Positions 47,246 to 60,252 of a stretch of 64,000 nt of DNA are shown one piece after another. This DNA comes from Labia minor (taxonomy: Eukaryota > Arthropoda > Insecta > Dermaptera > Spongiphoridae), in assembly GCA_963082975.1 (NCBI GenBank), contig OY720344.1, positions 77,054,053 through 77,118,052 on the forward strand, given 5' to 3'. The notes under the pieces are model-generated. The model made no database searches and was not told where the DNA came from. It saw only the letters and a list, made by a program, of their open reading frames with translations. Each line of letters opens with the position of its first letter. The first letter of the stretch is position 1. The position numbers were made by a program, and so were the translations under genes.

Positions 47246-48699
47246 TTCATAATAAAATAAATCATTTTGTATTTTAATTAAAATTAATATATTATATTTA
47301 CTTAAAAAAATAAATCATAATTTAGATCCAAAAAAAAAAAATACAATCTTACATATATTAAAAAAATATATAATTTAACTAGTATTACTATTTTTTCTTG
47401 ACTTTGGTTAAATTTATCTTGTTGCTATCACATACCTATTTTTTAAGTAAATTATATAAATTGCTAGAATCACATATTATTATTATAAAGATCAAAGATT
47501 GGATGAGATAACCCTTTTCAAGTTCAGCTTTCAAAAGTGAATTGAGATCTAATCTTTATCTATGTCCAACTTGACTGTAATACTTTTAAAACCTCATAAA
47601 TTAACTTTACTGCCGGCTTTTAAACAAAACAGGGCTAACATTTATTTTGTGACTGTCACTGGAAGTTTTATTTAATTAACAAAGTATAAAAATAAAAAAA
47701 AACATCCAAATTTAAAATACCTAAACAACTATTAAAAAGCTATTATGTTTTTTCTTGTGTAGATTATTTAAAAATAGAGTTAAAAAATAATTCTTTGGAA
47801 AAAGATATATGTATGTTGAATTTTAAAAATAGTAATTATAATTATAATATAATATTAAACTCTAGAATATATTATTTCCAAGATAAGAATATCTAAAAGT
47901 CATTTATTATTCATTCATTTTATTGAAAATATTTTCAATTTGTTTTCCCATCTTAGAGATTTGAAAATTGACAATATTTTTCATATTATTTATTGAATAA
48001 TTATTTTTTTACTTGTTTATCATATTAGTATTTATTAGATTAATAATAAAATTATTTTATAATTAGGTATTTCTAGGTTTTTTTGAAGCTTATTTATACC
48101 TGTGGCATCCTCTTATAAGCATCTTGTTAAGGAATAGAATCATATTCATGCTTCTGAATCCATCATAATTCAATTGGTGTTTTTGGTTAGTTGAAAATAA
48201 TACTTGTTTATAAAACTATATATAACTACCAATCGCTTAAAATTTACATTCCAGGTGATTAAATAAAAAATTAATTTATCTAGAAAGAATGAATTGCTAT
48301 CAACTTTAAAATATTTTAAATTTAAATCTAATATTTTTTTGTTTGTTTTTGAATTATACAAGAATTTATGCAAGGAATGCTAGTAATTTAAATATAAATT
48401 AGTATTATTTCTTAGCGCTTCAAAGAAATTTCATGATCTCGATATAACTGCAGAACTAAGAAAATTGCAAATATTTATTTTTTTAAAAAAATAAAAAAAA
48501 AAATTCTTTAATAAGAAAAAATATATTAAATAAAAAATTAAAATTTCACTAATAAATAATTAGCATTTATCAATTTTTTTTTTATTTAACGATAACTAAA
48601 GCAAAAATGAAATAATCTCAATTTATCATTATTATTATCTATTTATTAAAATTATTTATATATTTAAACAAATGTTTTACGAAAAACTTATTTCTGGAG

Positions 48700-48805
48700 A
48701 GACCGATAGGGAAACGACCTGAGGGACATAAGGGAGTTGAGAAAGATTAGGTGTAAGATGAAAGTCTTTTCGAAATGTGGTTGAAATGACCAAAAACTTT
48801 CGAAT
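48700..48805 (+). pseudogene. LINE 3' remnant
   Basis: RPIGKRPEGHKGVEKD, then a frame change and a WRNVV-like MWLK.PKTFEF ending, resembles the RRPRGRP..R..D..W...AK.F tail of arthropod LINEs and the copy in the Helitron at 32.4 kb. Heavily decayed; no poly(A) tail is obvious. Confidence 0.3.
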
Positions 48806-48809
48806 TCTG

Positions 48810-49379
48810 TAGATATAGCTATATCTTGAATATTTGTGAGATTTTCATAATTTTCATTCATTTTAATATTTTTAATGAATGATATTAATATATTATATAA
48901 TTATATTTATAATAATAAAATATTTTTTATTTTTTTGAATGAAAAAAGATTTATATTCTATTTAATAGAAACACAGTGGAAGGCTTGATTGAGATTTGTA
49001 CTCCCATGGAGAGGGCTGTGGAACTATTTCAAAGTTGTTATTAATTATTATTATTAATAATCGCCACTAACCAAATTGAACCGGAATTTTATCATATGCA
49101 CCTCACAGATAATTTTCTTTAACAGCAATCCAATGATAAGAGAAGATTATAAACATAAAATGATTAATAACAGTACCGCTGGGAGAGCGCATGTAAAATT
49201 TAGCAAAAAAAAAATAATATAGAACAGATCTGAAAAAAAAAGATTAAATATTTTATTTTTTAGAAAAAAAAATCATTTTTTTTATTTAAATATTTGAAGC
49301 GATAATCATCAAGGCAAAATTAAAATTAATAACATCCATAACAAAAAAAAATAAGTAAAATAAAATTAAAAAAAAAAAA

Positions 49380-49410
<31 letters not shown>

Positions 49411-49555
49411 TAAAATAAAATAACTCAAATAAAACATAATTCAAATATTTCTTCAAATGATTATATATTTTTTACTAGATCTCACTTCAAGGATGATTTC
49501 AATTATAATCTTTTACATTTATTTTTGTTTTTTTTTTGTTTTGTTTTCTTTTAAT
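48810..49555. other. AT-rich DNA with (AAAAT)n
   Basis: A-rich simple repeat (AAAAT/AAATA units) at about 49370-49430. No gene. Confidence 0.55.
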
Positions 49556-49559
49556 GTAG

Positions 49560-49975
49560 AGAAGAATAACGGACAAGAGGAAGCTTAACTGCATCTGTTG
49601 ATTAAACTTCACTTCAGCGTGATGCTTTTATTGGAAACAAAAACGCAACAAGTTTTGTGGTTAGTTCTTTTCGTGAGTACGAGTCTTGGAGTTAATTGTG
49701 TACAACTCGGGTCTTGGAAGACGCGGGGCCATTCATGGCTGGCAGAATGAATGAACTCGAAGGACCATTGAATGAATGAAAAAGAAATCCAAGAAGACGT
49801 CCGGAAAGGTAGCGAGCAATCTTGTTCCCAGGGTTTCACCGCCATTGATGACAATCCAAGATTGACCTTCCGGTCATCACACACGATAATAACACCGACA
49901 AAATGAAATTGAATGAAATGTTTTCCATTCAGTTGATCATTAGATCCGCTCCAAGTTATTTTTCGACAAGACAAG
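49560..49975. promoter_or_regulatory. GC-richer island with everted AGGTCA half-sites
   Basis: TGACCTTCCGGTCA at 49863-49876 places two TGACC/GGTCA half-sites back to back. A 121-codon minus-strand ORF spans the island, but its peptide shows no domain and the island has no good splice borders. Probable regulatory DNA. Confidence 0.3.
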
Positions 49976-49979
49976 ATTA

Positions 49980-52430
49980 TTAGTTACAAGATATAAAAAG
50001 AAAAGGGATATTATCCCTAGAAAAGGGAGGACATTAATAATTACAACAATATTATTATTTTATATATATACTTACTATTATTTTTACAATTATTCCTGTA
50101 CAAATGTTTTTATTACCAAAAGAGGAAATTCTCAATTATAGTTTGAATTAAGTGAATCCGGTTTTCATTGACAAATTTAAATGTTAAAAAAAATATTAAT
50201 GAATGTGTTTTTAAATTCACTTTTATTTATTTTCTATATGAAAAATTAATTTTTTTAAATATAACTACCTTAATTATTAAGGGTCTAAAATATATATTAT
50301 TTTTTGAAAAACTCTTCTACTTTAATTTTTATTTTTATATTAGACAAAATATAACAACATTTTCATATATATTTATTTTAATATAGGATTTTATTAAAAT
50401 AGTTTATATGAATAAAAAATACCCAAAAATATATTTAATATGAAAAATGTATTATAAATAATTCTATAAATTCATCAAAATCTTAAACATTCCATTTTAA
50501 ATAAATATTAAAAATATAGTACTCCATATACATATATGACTGAATGGAAAATGTAAAATTTTCTGAAAGTAATCTTATAACTAAATTATTTGACATGATT
50601 TCAAGCATTATTAAATAATTGCTAAGTAATTTTTAAGTATTACAAAGAAGAAAAAGTAGAAGACTAAGTAAATTCTTTAATTCTATTGTTAAATGCGCGC
50701 TCAAGATTCTCAAGGTCACTCACTAGACATGAAATTCGTCAGTTTTTTTTTTAAATTTTATACTTTTGTAAAATGATGTAAAATAATTAGTCTCAAAATT
50801 AATATAAATAAAAAATAAATATTAATTAAGCAAATATATTCTCCATTAGTATTAATTGATAATCCTACTTATAAACAGGATGCTTGGAGGATCCTATAAA
50901 AATATTTTTTTATGGTTGGAAAATTTTTATGTAGGTTAATACTTAATGTGTTAAATGACGATAAACGGATTTCGCTCATTTGTGTCCTGTTCCATTTTAT
51001 CAGTACAAAATATCTAATGAAAAAACAGAAATATCTATGTAAATTTGCTAGAAAAGAAACAATAAAGAAGAGAACAAAAGAGCATTTTATGTAGGTGTTC
51101 TGTATACATAAGAGCTATAAGATAAAAAAGAGGATTAATTAAACTATCTCTCTCAGATTAAGACTTAAATACCACAAATCTCCAGTTAGAGGTGAAATGT
51201 AAATCAGGGTTATCCAAATTCTTTTCATTATTCACTTCTTAAAAAAATTACTTTCCTGCTTTTTAACTTTTTTCTAAATAAATGTATAAATTAACCAAAT
51301 AAAAACCTTGTAAGGATTAACAATAGAGATAGTAACAAATGAAAAAAAATACTAATTATAATATATATATTAACTAAAAAATGTGTTATATATAAAATAA
51401 TCAATAGATTAATAAGTAAAAAAAAATAAAAATTTGTAAACCAAGCAAAATGTTAGAGATTATAATTAAGAGTAGTAGAGTAGTGGTATACTGTAGGACA
51501 AATAACAAATTAACAATATTGAAGCATATTGAGAAATATTCCGATTTATTTCTCCTTTTCTAATTCCCTATTTGTCTCTTCTGCTTAAATCATTTTATTA
51601 TATAATATTTCATTCGTTATAATGACAAGAAAATAGTAAAAATTTATTTAGGAAAATATATTTATAAATTGGAATAAATGATGACGAACATCAGATAAAA
51701 TAAATGAAATTAAATTAAATGAATGAAATGAACCCTTTCACTGTTATGACCGTCAAGAAAATTTAATTTTATAATTTTAAAAAACTTATTATTATTATTA
51801 AATCAATCATAACTTAATATTTAATTTCGATTTCTATTAAAAAAAAATAAAATGATTTTATTTTCAATTGAATGAATAAAACAAAACCAGAACAATTTTC
51901 ACGAAGTTCAATCGAATGTTCGTAAATTGAAAGAGAGAATGGGAAAAAAATCAGAATTGATCCATCGAGTTATATAGAATAGCATCGAACGAAATGTCAA
52001 AACCACAAATGAGTACGCGAAACCTATGGACGGGCATCTCATTAATGGACAACCACGTAAATAAAACTAAAAATAAAAATTTTGCCTAATCATATAAGAA
52101 TAACATTGTCTGGTGAGACGGATGCAAAAAAAAAAAAAAATTCAGTAGCATCAATTGCATTTGAAAACGTGGTGTATTCAAAAGCAAAGAAGATTGCTGT
52201 TGCTTTTTATAAGCACATTTTATGACTTAGTAATGTTCACAAAAGAGGATGTGCCATGCCAACACATCATGTATTTGAAAATGGCATTTAAAAAGAAACA
52301 ATATGAAGATATCCCTTTCCCTACTTAATGATATCCAAAAGTACTATTTTGGAATTAGACAGCATTTTTACTATACTTAATTATGTATATAATATTATTG
52401 TTCAAAGATTGATAAAAAATTTATTAAATT
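49980..52430. other. AT-rich DNA, nothing firmly assigned
   Basis: A 60-codon plus-strand ORF at 50912-51094 (MVGKFLCRLILNVLNDDKRI..) is Lys-rich but unsupported by splice or promoter signals. No repeats with clear ends. Confidence 0.5.
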
Positions 52431-52437
52431 TACTCAC

Positions 52438-53061
52438 TTTTTACTATCTCGCCAGAGATAGTATTGCGATCACGAAAATTTTCGATGTTGAGATTTTGAT
52501 GTTTTTATACGTTTTGAAGGTTCCTGAATCATTTTCACTAAGGTTGAGAAAAATGTCTGTGTGTGTGTGTGTATGTGTGTGTGTATGTGTGTGTGTGTGT
52601 ATGTATGTAGGCAAGATTACGCAAAAACGGTTTGAGCTAGAATGATGAAATTTGGTACATGGACATTATTCAAAATTCATAGTTTTCTATCAACTTTTGA
52701 GAAATGTAGGTCAACCGGAAGAGGGTCATTACCTACAACGTTTTGATTTTTTTTCCTCTAAAGTGACCGTAAAAATAAAAATATATGTTTGATAATTTTT
52801 CACATGATTAATAATTGTATAAAACTGCTATATATAGAATTTCAGCTTGATTGAATTGCTGAAAGTACCAGAATTAATTTTTTAATACTGCAAATCTCAC
52901 GCGCCAACACGTGCCATGGTGCCATCAACAAAAAGCCAAACATGCGCTGGTTTAATAGTTATTATTTATAATTTATAATTAATTAAATTTAATTTAAAAA
53001 TAATATATTATGTTATTTAATCCAATTCAAATTGCGAGATAGTCGAGTGGAGACACTCCAG
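52438..53061 (+). mobile_element. INE-like repeat, family C, copy 4
   Basis: Full length: TTTTACTATCTCGCCAGAGA start with a perfect CTATCTC GCCA GAGATAG hairpin, long (GT)n (about 52555-52605), TTTGAGCTAGAATGATGAAA core, GCGAGATAGT subterminal repeat and GGAGACACTCCAG end. Confidence 0.68.
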
Positions 53062-53330
53062 CTAATTTAAGATAGTAATTAAAATTTAATAATCTAAATA
53101 AATATGAATTCTGGATAAAATGAGTTTAGATTATGGTAAATAAATGGTAAATACAAATAATAATAAAATAGTAATACCTAATCATTTATTTGATGAGTGT
53201 ACATGGAAATGTTTTGAGATAGGATAATAAGAAATTATATTATCTTTATAATCTCCATACATATTAAGTATATTAAAATCGTGGAAAGTATGACTTAAGA
53301 TCAAGTAAAGAAAAAATCGATAGTACCAAT

Positions 53331-53571
53331 CAGGGGTGATCAACTCCTTAGAAATGTTTGAAACCAATTTTTTTTTTAATATAATGTCTCTGGTTTTCAG
53401 CGCTAAGAGACGCTGCAGGCGCATAACTGATAACTCTGCAGGCAAAAACCAGACAAAAACACACAAGTTGGATTTTTTTTCAATTAGTTGTGGCTCGCAC
53501 CCGCATGGTGGCGCCAAAAACTTGGTTTCAGCAAAGACAATAGAGTGTACTAGTCTGTTAGATGGTCTGTG
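53331..53571. mobile_element. hAT MITE with perfect 8-bp TSD
   Basis: GTACCAAT occurs at 53323-53330 and 53572-53579. The left end is CAGGGGTGATCAACTCC; the right complement is CACAGACCATCTAACAG, a loose match. CAGGGGTGATCAAC is a common hAT start. No ORF of its own. Confidence 0.7.
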
Positions 53572-53604
53572 GTACCAATTCGGTGGGTAGACCAAGGTCT
53601 ATTC

Positions 53605-53889
53605 CAGAGGTTCCCAAAGTGGTCTATATCGACCCCTAGTGGTCTATGGCAGCCTGTAACAAATTTGGGGGTCCAAGGGGGGCTACGTGTTTTCCCGGCT
53701 CTAAAAAAAGGTAAATTGTTTTTCCGGCATGGCTTTTGAAACTTTTTTTTTAATGTATAGTAATATATATAATAATAAAAAAATAGGGTAAAATTTTTTT
53801 ATAAAAAATCAAAATCAATTTAGTGGGTCTACCCAAAACCGAAAAACATGGCAAGGGGTCTACGACACAAAACAGTTTGGGAACCTATG
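53605..53889. mobile_element. hAT MITE, second of a close pair
   Basis: Ends CAGAGGTTCCCAAAGTGG and (complement) CATAGGTTCCCAAACTGT, with octamers GTCTATTC and GTCTATAC flanking (7 of 8). It lies 34 bases right of the previous hAT. Confidence 0.8.
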
Positions 53890-53899
53890 GTCTATACAA

Positions 53900-55480
53900 A
53901 GATAAAATTTGGAGAAGAGAGGAATTGAATGGATGTGACTCATGATTTAAATTTTGAAGGAATTTATTAGTGGAAGGGGAGGGGGACAATCAAAAACGTA
54001 ACACCCTCTAAGTAGCTACTATTTATTCATTAATTTTAGTAAAATTTTATTTCTAATTAATATAATAGAATCATTTAATTAATTTGGGAAAAATTCGAAT
54101 TCTACTTGTTTTTTTTATTACAGATTTGAATAAAAATAATTTAGTAAAATTAGTTTTATTGAAATCACTCAAAAAATTATAAAAATCTTAAATTTAAGAA
54201 TGTGACTTTCAAACCAACAATCGAAATGTTGTTATTGTATTATATATATATTCTTCCGCGTCCAATTGAACACAAAGACAACGCCTTTTATCCTTAAGTC
54301 AGCAGTCATTTATTGTATATATATCTAGGATTCTGAACTTGTTTACAAGTAGTTTATGTAGGGATATATATAAATGTACACAATACGTGGATTAGACCAA
54401 ACATAACACGAGTTTGAAATGAAAAATGAATAAATCTCTGATCTTTTTTTATTGTACATTTAATATATATATATATATCTGATTCTAGTAAATGTTTTTG
54501 TTTGTTAAATTACATTCTTCATGACAGAACTATATATTTTCAATATTTTTTCTTTTTATTAAACAGATTGGAACCATCTTTTAGGTTTAAAATGATTAAT
54601 AGAAACATCTATGTTCAATGAAAATTGTTTAAATAATAAAATGAAACGAGTATAATCTGGTTAGATATAAAGAATGAATGGTCATTAATGATTTTTAGAT
54701 ATCAGGCGGCAATACTTTTCCTATCCAAAAATGGAGATTGCGTGGGGATCAATAATATTTTGATATACTATAAATATATAGATCGAAATATTGAAAAAAA
54801 AATTGAAGAGTTCTTTTAAAACAAGCCGAACAAGATCACGAAATCAAGAAAAAAAAATCACCTGAAGCCAAATTGCAAAACGAGTATTATATATATACAT
54901 ATATTGTATATATGTTTGAATATGTATCATTGCTATATTTGAATACAGCAATTCGAAAAAAATGTAAATAGAAACAATTTAACTAAATGGAGAAATGAGC
55001 GAAAATAAAGTTGCAATGTTAGTTCGAGAAAGGAATAGAATAAGAAAAAAAATTAATTATAATATTTTATTAATGGGACAAGAAGTTTGTTTTCCTATCA
55101 GATAATTCATCCAACGTGAAATATATTAATGGAATGCATTTTTTTAAATCATTAATCAATATGGAAGAGAGAAGATGTCTTTCCATTTAGGTATGTATCT
55201 TTAATATCTAGGAGTAATAATATATATACCAATGTATGAATGTAAATTATATTAATTTTTTAAGTATAGAAATAATTTTTCTGAGTTCGTCAAGGAGACT
55301 ATTAAATTTTGATTAAAAATATTTATTTTGGAATTTTTCATCGAATATCATAAATTAACTATAAACTAGAAAATAAAACTTTTTGACGGGTGTTTTTTGG
55401 TAATAATTTTAAAAGGGAATTTTTCTTACAGGTGCTTGCATGTATTCTGATCATTTTTTCACTTTAAAAAGGCATTTATT
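53900..55480. other. AT-rich DNA, nothing assigned
   Basis: Short (TA)n runs only (for example near 54465). No gene supported. Confidence 0.5.
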
Positions 55481-55489
55481 CAGAAAAAT

Positions 55490-56390
55490 TGGTATTATTA
55501 TTATATGTATATATTATTCATAATATTTTCCATCATTTTCTACAATTTTTACTCATCTTTCTTGTAACAATGCGATACTGTACCACAGAACGATGTTGGT
55601 TTGCCAATGATCCAATCATCGATCCATTAGCACACTTCTTCAGTATTTCATAACCCTGTACCAACCAAGTCCATGCTATATCAATCTGAACAAGTGGTAA
55701 TCAGAAGTATGCCTGGGGAGTATACTGAGTGCGGCAAACTTCCTATACAACAGTGTATTCTTCACAACTCTTGCAACGTGTGGCTTAGCGTTGTCATGCA
55801 CGAGGATGACTTTGCCTCTGTTACTCGCTATTTCTGGACTGTTTTTCAACAATATGTCGGAGTATTTATTCAGTTGACGCCGCTAGACATTTGCAGTTAC
55901 ACTTTCATTAGATTTTAGAAGCTTGTAATACACTACACCTTGCTAATCCCAGAGCAAAACTTTATGACCATGAATATTCTGCTTCGGTGTTAATGTGAAT
56001 AGCTCACGTGAACTAACCCATAACTTGTGATTGTCGTAGTAGATCCATTTTTCATCGCCAGTCAGAATACGCCACAGAAAATGCTTCTTTTTTTGGGTTC
56101 TTTCTTGTCCAATAAGTTTTTCAATTCATTTTCTTCGAACTTTTTTAGTCCGCCAGCCCGTTCTTTGTTATTGTCATCAAAATAAGCACTTTTAAATCGT
56201 TGAAACCAAAACCGACAATTGGGATAAGATGGAGCAGCATCACCATACGTTTCTAAAAGTGTTTAATGGGCTTCGCCAGCAGATTTTTTGAAATAAAACA
56301 ACAGTAATGAATTTTGAGCGTTCCATGATTAGCATCTATATACACGGAATAACTCATTAATACTAAATGGTAAACTTATTTTATGTAGAG
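55490..56390 (-). mobile_element. mariner transposon relic
   Basis: Minus-strand transposase spans 56326 to 55514. Recognisable pieces in order: start MERSKFITVVLFQK; ETYGDAAPSYPNCRFWFQRF then KSAYFD (first helix-turn-helix region); KHFLWRILTGDEKWIYYDNH (first catalytic Asp in TGDEKW); NIHGHKVLLWDQQGVVYYKL; KVILVHDNAKPHVARVVKNT (second Asp in HDNAKPH); DYHLFRLI.HGL (third Asp); and ERxVKIVENDGKYYE at the C-terminus. The frame is broken at several points and the second DNA-binding region is deleted. Terminal repeats were not identified, so the edges are approximate. Confidence 0.85.
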
Positions 56391-56399
56391 AAATGTCAA

Positions 56400-58185
56400 A
56401 ACCTTCAAATTTATTAGTTAGGTTAGTTTGTTTCTTATAATATTTTAATTTCAATATTTCAAATTTCTCTTTTCAGATTTAAGACGTTACATTACGTTTC
56501 AAAAATTGGAATTGTAGATAAATAAAAATTATATTTATTGTATATTATCAAAATATGTTAAAAATATTAATATTACTTTTCATTATTTTTATTTTATTCT
56601 ATTTTTTATAAGTTTCAAACAATACAACTTTTTTATTAAATATTAAAATATATTACAGTTCCTATATTTTAGTATAATTTTAACATGTCTAGTAAACGAA
56701 AAATGAATTAAAAATAAAAGATATCGATTATATTATTATAGTAATTAATATTGTATATATTATTAATAATAAGCTCATATTTGGAGATTTATATTATATA
56801 TAGGAACCCCTTAACTCCATTGAATCCTAAGCTCTATCCGATTCCTATCTTCTTCTAATTTCCTCACAATATTATAATGTAGTCATATTTCAAATGTTTT
56901 TTCAGAAACTAAACATTTCACTACTTTTTCTTTATTCATTCGAACCACATGTCTGTAACCTCGTTGATTTTATTTTGATGATGCTACGGGTCATGTGTGT
57001 ATATTTATATATAAACTATTTTATTAATGTCTAAATTTAATCTAATAAAAACGTATATTAAAATTAGATTTCTAAACTAGAACTTAAAACTGAGCGGATT
57101 TTTTTATTTTATGCTTTTAAAATGTCTCTATAAATTAGATTTTAATAATATTTGGACAACACAATTTTTCAATCAAATATGATAATGTGAGAAAAATTCT
57201 TATCCAATGAAATTTTGTTTCACTCGCGCTCCATGAACTGAAGTTGAAAAGTAGTTTGATTAATTTAAAACGACTAGTATATTTTTCTGAATTCAATGTC
57301 TATTAATTATCCATGAATGAAATACGGCTTTAGGTTCATGTCAATATATTATTTATTAAGAATAATAATTAATGGGCTTTGTTTTTGAATTATTAAGAAT
57401 CTTCTATCGATGTGAGGAAATAAATAAATATTCAAACAATTCTTAAATGGAGAAGAAATGGAAGTTCAGATGGAAACGCCTCTTTTTTCCAGCATTATGC
57501 TACACAAGGACTTGTCATTGCGTTAAGTTTATCACCTGTTCTCGCCAATTAGCTTTTACAGATTGAAACATTGTACTTTTACCTTTATTTACGAATATAT
57601 AATAAACCTATACTTATAATACCTTATAAATAAATATATCAAAATGAGAGTTATATATCTGATTGGCTGAAAATTTTAAATACTACATGTGAAATACACA
57701 TTTTTTAAGAGCCCTTAATAAAAAAACATTTTTATTTAATTATAAAAATATGTTTATATATATAAGAAAAATTTAATAATAACCAAATATGTAAATTTAT
57801 TCTAACATTTAATGTTTTTACTTTTTAAAAATATTTGATTTACAAATTAAATTTTATTTTCATTTGACAATAAGTATTTGAAATCACGTTAAATTAATAT
57901 TTCAAAAATTAAATTTAGTTGTAGTAATATAATAATTTCAAGTTATGTGTTTACACAATTTCGTTAATTTGAAATGATTTAAAATCAAATAATCACTATT
58001 AAAAGAAAAGTTTAAATTTAGATATGTAAAAAAATATATAATATTTTGTGAATGAAATTAATGAAATAAGTATTTAAATAATCTTTAAACTCAAATATTA
58101 ATCATATTTAAATCTTAACATTTATACATTTCTCATGAAAATTTTAACAGAATAGTATTTATAAGTAAAAATAAATTCCAATTTA
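56400..58185. other. AT-rich DNA, nothing assigned
   Basis: A small balanced patch at 57470-57560. No supported gene or element. Confidence 0.5.
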
Positions 58186-58190
58186 TTTAG

Positions 58191-58341
58191 TGTCAGAAAA
58201 AACAATCCATCGGAATGGACGAAAATAAAATGGAGAAAAGCCAGCCAAGTCCTAATTTCTTCTATGGGGATACAGACAGTTCTCTGCCCGAATCAATTGA
58301 GGATGACGAATTATATTATAATCCCAAATCTAATGAAATAG
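58191..58341 (+). CDS. candidate 5' coding exon, unrecognised gene
   Basis: Acceptor TTCCAATTTATTTAG (AG at 58189-58190) and donor ATAG|GTAAAT (GT at 58342). The frame is open throughout: CQKKQSIG, then a possible start methionine at 58215 and MDENKMEKSQPSPNFFYGDT, DSSLPESIEDDELYYNPKSN, EI, ending with one base (phase 1). The acidic, Ser/Pro-rich peptide looks like a disordered N-terminus and is unlike chance translation here. I chose 58215 as the likeliest start because it is the first ATG; if translation begins upstream the exon is internal, entered in phase 0. Next partner: 59209, whose first two bases complete Glu. No domain recognised. Confidence 0.52.
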
Positions 58342-58441
58342 GTAAATATTAATTCCACATAATTCATTTTTTTATTTAAATAAATTTTTCACTTGAATTA
58401 CTATATAATAGATTTTCAACATCTCTGATTGATTCTATTAC

Positions 58442-58711
58442 CAGGGCTGTTCTTATCAATTTTGTCGCCTTGGGCTATAAACTAATTAGCGCTCTAGGAC
58501 CTTGGCATTAAAATTCTTAAATATGATTTTTTTAATATTTCATTCCAATTATAAATAAAATAATTTTGTTAAATGAAGTTCCCGTTAACCTACATTTTAT
58601 TTTTAGTTTAAATAAATTTAAAATCTCCACATTTTTTCGTTCATGGCGCCCCTTAAGTTACGGCCCCCCTTGTCTGTAGTCCAATTAGCGCATAGGGTTA
58701 GTATGACTCTG
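58442..58711. mobile_element. possible hAT MITE in intron
   Basis: Starts CAGGGCTGTTCTTATC; the complement of the end is CAGAGTCATACTAACCC. It has inward GC-rich blocks (GCGCTCTAGGACCTTGG and GGCGCCCCTTAAGTTACGG). The flanking octamers match poorly. Sits between the two candidate exons of this gene. Confidence 0.38.
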
Positions 58712-59208
58712 TCCAAAATATTGAAAAAATAATACCCTTTGAATGGAGAAATAGAATTTCTACGCACGTATCATCTTGAATGTTATTGATGGACGTGAAA
58801 CAAATTGAAATTAATATATAGTAACCTTTACATAAAAGTATAATAATATTTTTTAATGAAAATATTTATATTTTTTACTAAGATAAATAAAAATTAAAAA
58901 TATATTTAAAAAAAAAATTTAATTTTTTTATAGAAACTATTTAACTGCAGTAATCAAGATCTTCTTGAAATGAAACAATTATTTATTTCGCAAAGAAATT
59001 CTCTTATAAGTGGTTATTAGTTATATTATATAAAAATAAAATAAAAAATATAGGTATTTAAGTAATTCGTTTATCTAAAACAAAAATTGCAGGCAGATCC
59101 TTTTTTCAAAAATTTTTTAAAATGAAAAATTGCTCCATATTAGTTGTTGTGTCCATTTAAGTGTTCACGAATAATTTTTTTTCGGAATGGCAAATTGTGT
59201 ATGTGCAG

Positions 59209-59305
59209 AAGTTCCGAACATTCTGTGCAACGGGCCAGAGGTTAAAATGGAATTGATCCATCATCCTACCTTTTATGTCAACTGGAGAAAACGTGTAGTC
59301 AGGCG
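59209..59305 (+). CDS. candidate second exon; strand uncertain
   Basis: After TGTGTATGTGCAG (AG at 59207-59208), AA completes the codon split at 58341. The frame then reads VPNILCNGPEVKMELIHHPT and FYVNWRKRVVR to a possible donor GGCG|GTGCGT (59306). If that donor is not used, translation stops at TGA 59313-59315, giving about 77 residues from 58215. Competing evidence: the minus strand is open over the same island (59375 downward), reading MDDGKASPGHYQQRTNHSHF then SNAPPDYTFSPVDIK to a consensus donor AAAAG|GTAGGA (59269). Only one can be the main coding strand; phase agreement favours plus, composition slightly favours minus. A conserved regulatory island is a third option. Confidence 0.33.
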
Positions 59306-59429
59306 GTGCGTTTGAAAAGTGCGAGTGATTAGTTCGTTGCTGATAATGTCCTGGTGAAGCTTTCCCGTCGTCCATGTATACCGAGGTCAGATCAATTTTT
59401 AGGAAAACATTATTTTTCCCTCTTCGCTG

Positions 59430-59995
59430 ATCTATTCATCTACTCTTTTTTAAATAAAAACAAAAATAAATTTAGTCTTTCAATAATTTTGTTTTGTGTT
59501 CAAAAATTATTATTAAATCCAACTCCTTTGTAAAGCCAAATAATTTAATAAATAAATAATAATAAATAAATAAGTCTTTTAATAATAATAATAATTACAA
59601 CAACATAAATCTCGATTATTTTTACATATACTCAATTTTAACGACCTTCGTACTTAAAGGCGGTCAAAATATTTATAATTAATCACTATAATATAGAAAT
59701 CTCTCGATTAAAAAATAATACTACATATTATTCATTTATTGAGCTAATGTTATAATATTTTAATTTTTAAAAAATTTTTTTTTACTTTAGACTATTTTTA
59801 AACACAATTAAAAATTTCAATGTTTGAATAGATATTTTAAAATCAGAAATTCCAGAAATTTTATTTTTGACTTAAATAAATACCAAATCGATTTAAAAAT
59901 AAACTTTAATAACTTGAGAAATATTAATAAGTATATGATTTTATTTTTTTAATTTAAAATTTAAATTTAAATTTACATACATATATACAATAAAA
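59430..59995. other. AT-rich DNA with (AAT)n
   Basis: (AAT)/(AATA) simple repeats near 59545-59595. Nothing else. Confidence 0.5.
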
Positions 59996-60000
59996 ATAAT

Positions 60001-60145
60001 ATAAGGGAATTTTGTAAATAAAACCACATATTGATATTTTTTTATTGTAAATTTATTCAAAAAAATAGAAAAAATACACGTTACGATTGCATCTTCTGCA
60101 ATCGTTATCAAGCGACTGCACTGTCCGAGCGTCCAGTGCCGACCA
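60001..60145 (-). mobile_element. single terminus of the fold-back family
   Basis: Matches the complement of the right arm at 34490-34632: AAGGGAATTTTGTAAATAAA, TTATTGTAAATTTATTCAAA, CTGCAATCGTTATCAAGCGA, CTGTCCGAGCGTCCAGTG. It has the best-preserved hairpin, CGATTGCA..TGCAATCG (8 bp). No inverted partner nearby, so this is a solo or truncated copy. Confidence 0.55.
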
Positions 60146-60252
60146 ATAATAATAATAATATTATGCCACCATGCATTTTGGTTTATATCCAAAATAATTT
60201 TGAATATAATCATATACTTAATTATTTTTATATACTAAGAAAAAAATATATA

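Noticed and set aside
49609-49974. 121-codon minus-strand frame
   Set aside because: Same reasoning: GC-richer island, no splice borders, no domain.
53182-53595. 137-codon minus-strand frame
   Set aside because: Most of it runs through the hAT MITE at 53331-53571 and its flanks; no transposase motif.
55673-55918. 81-codon plus-strand frame
   Set aside because: Antisense shadow of the mariner transposase, which is clear on the minus strand.
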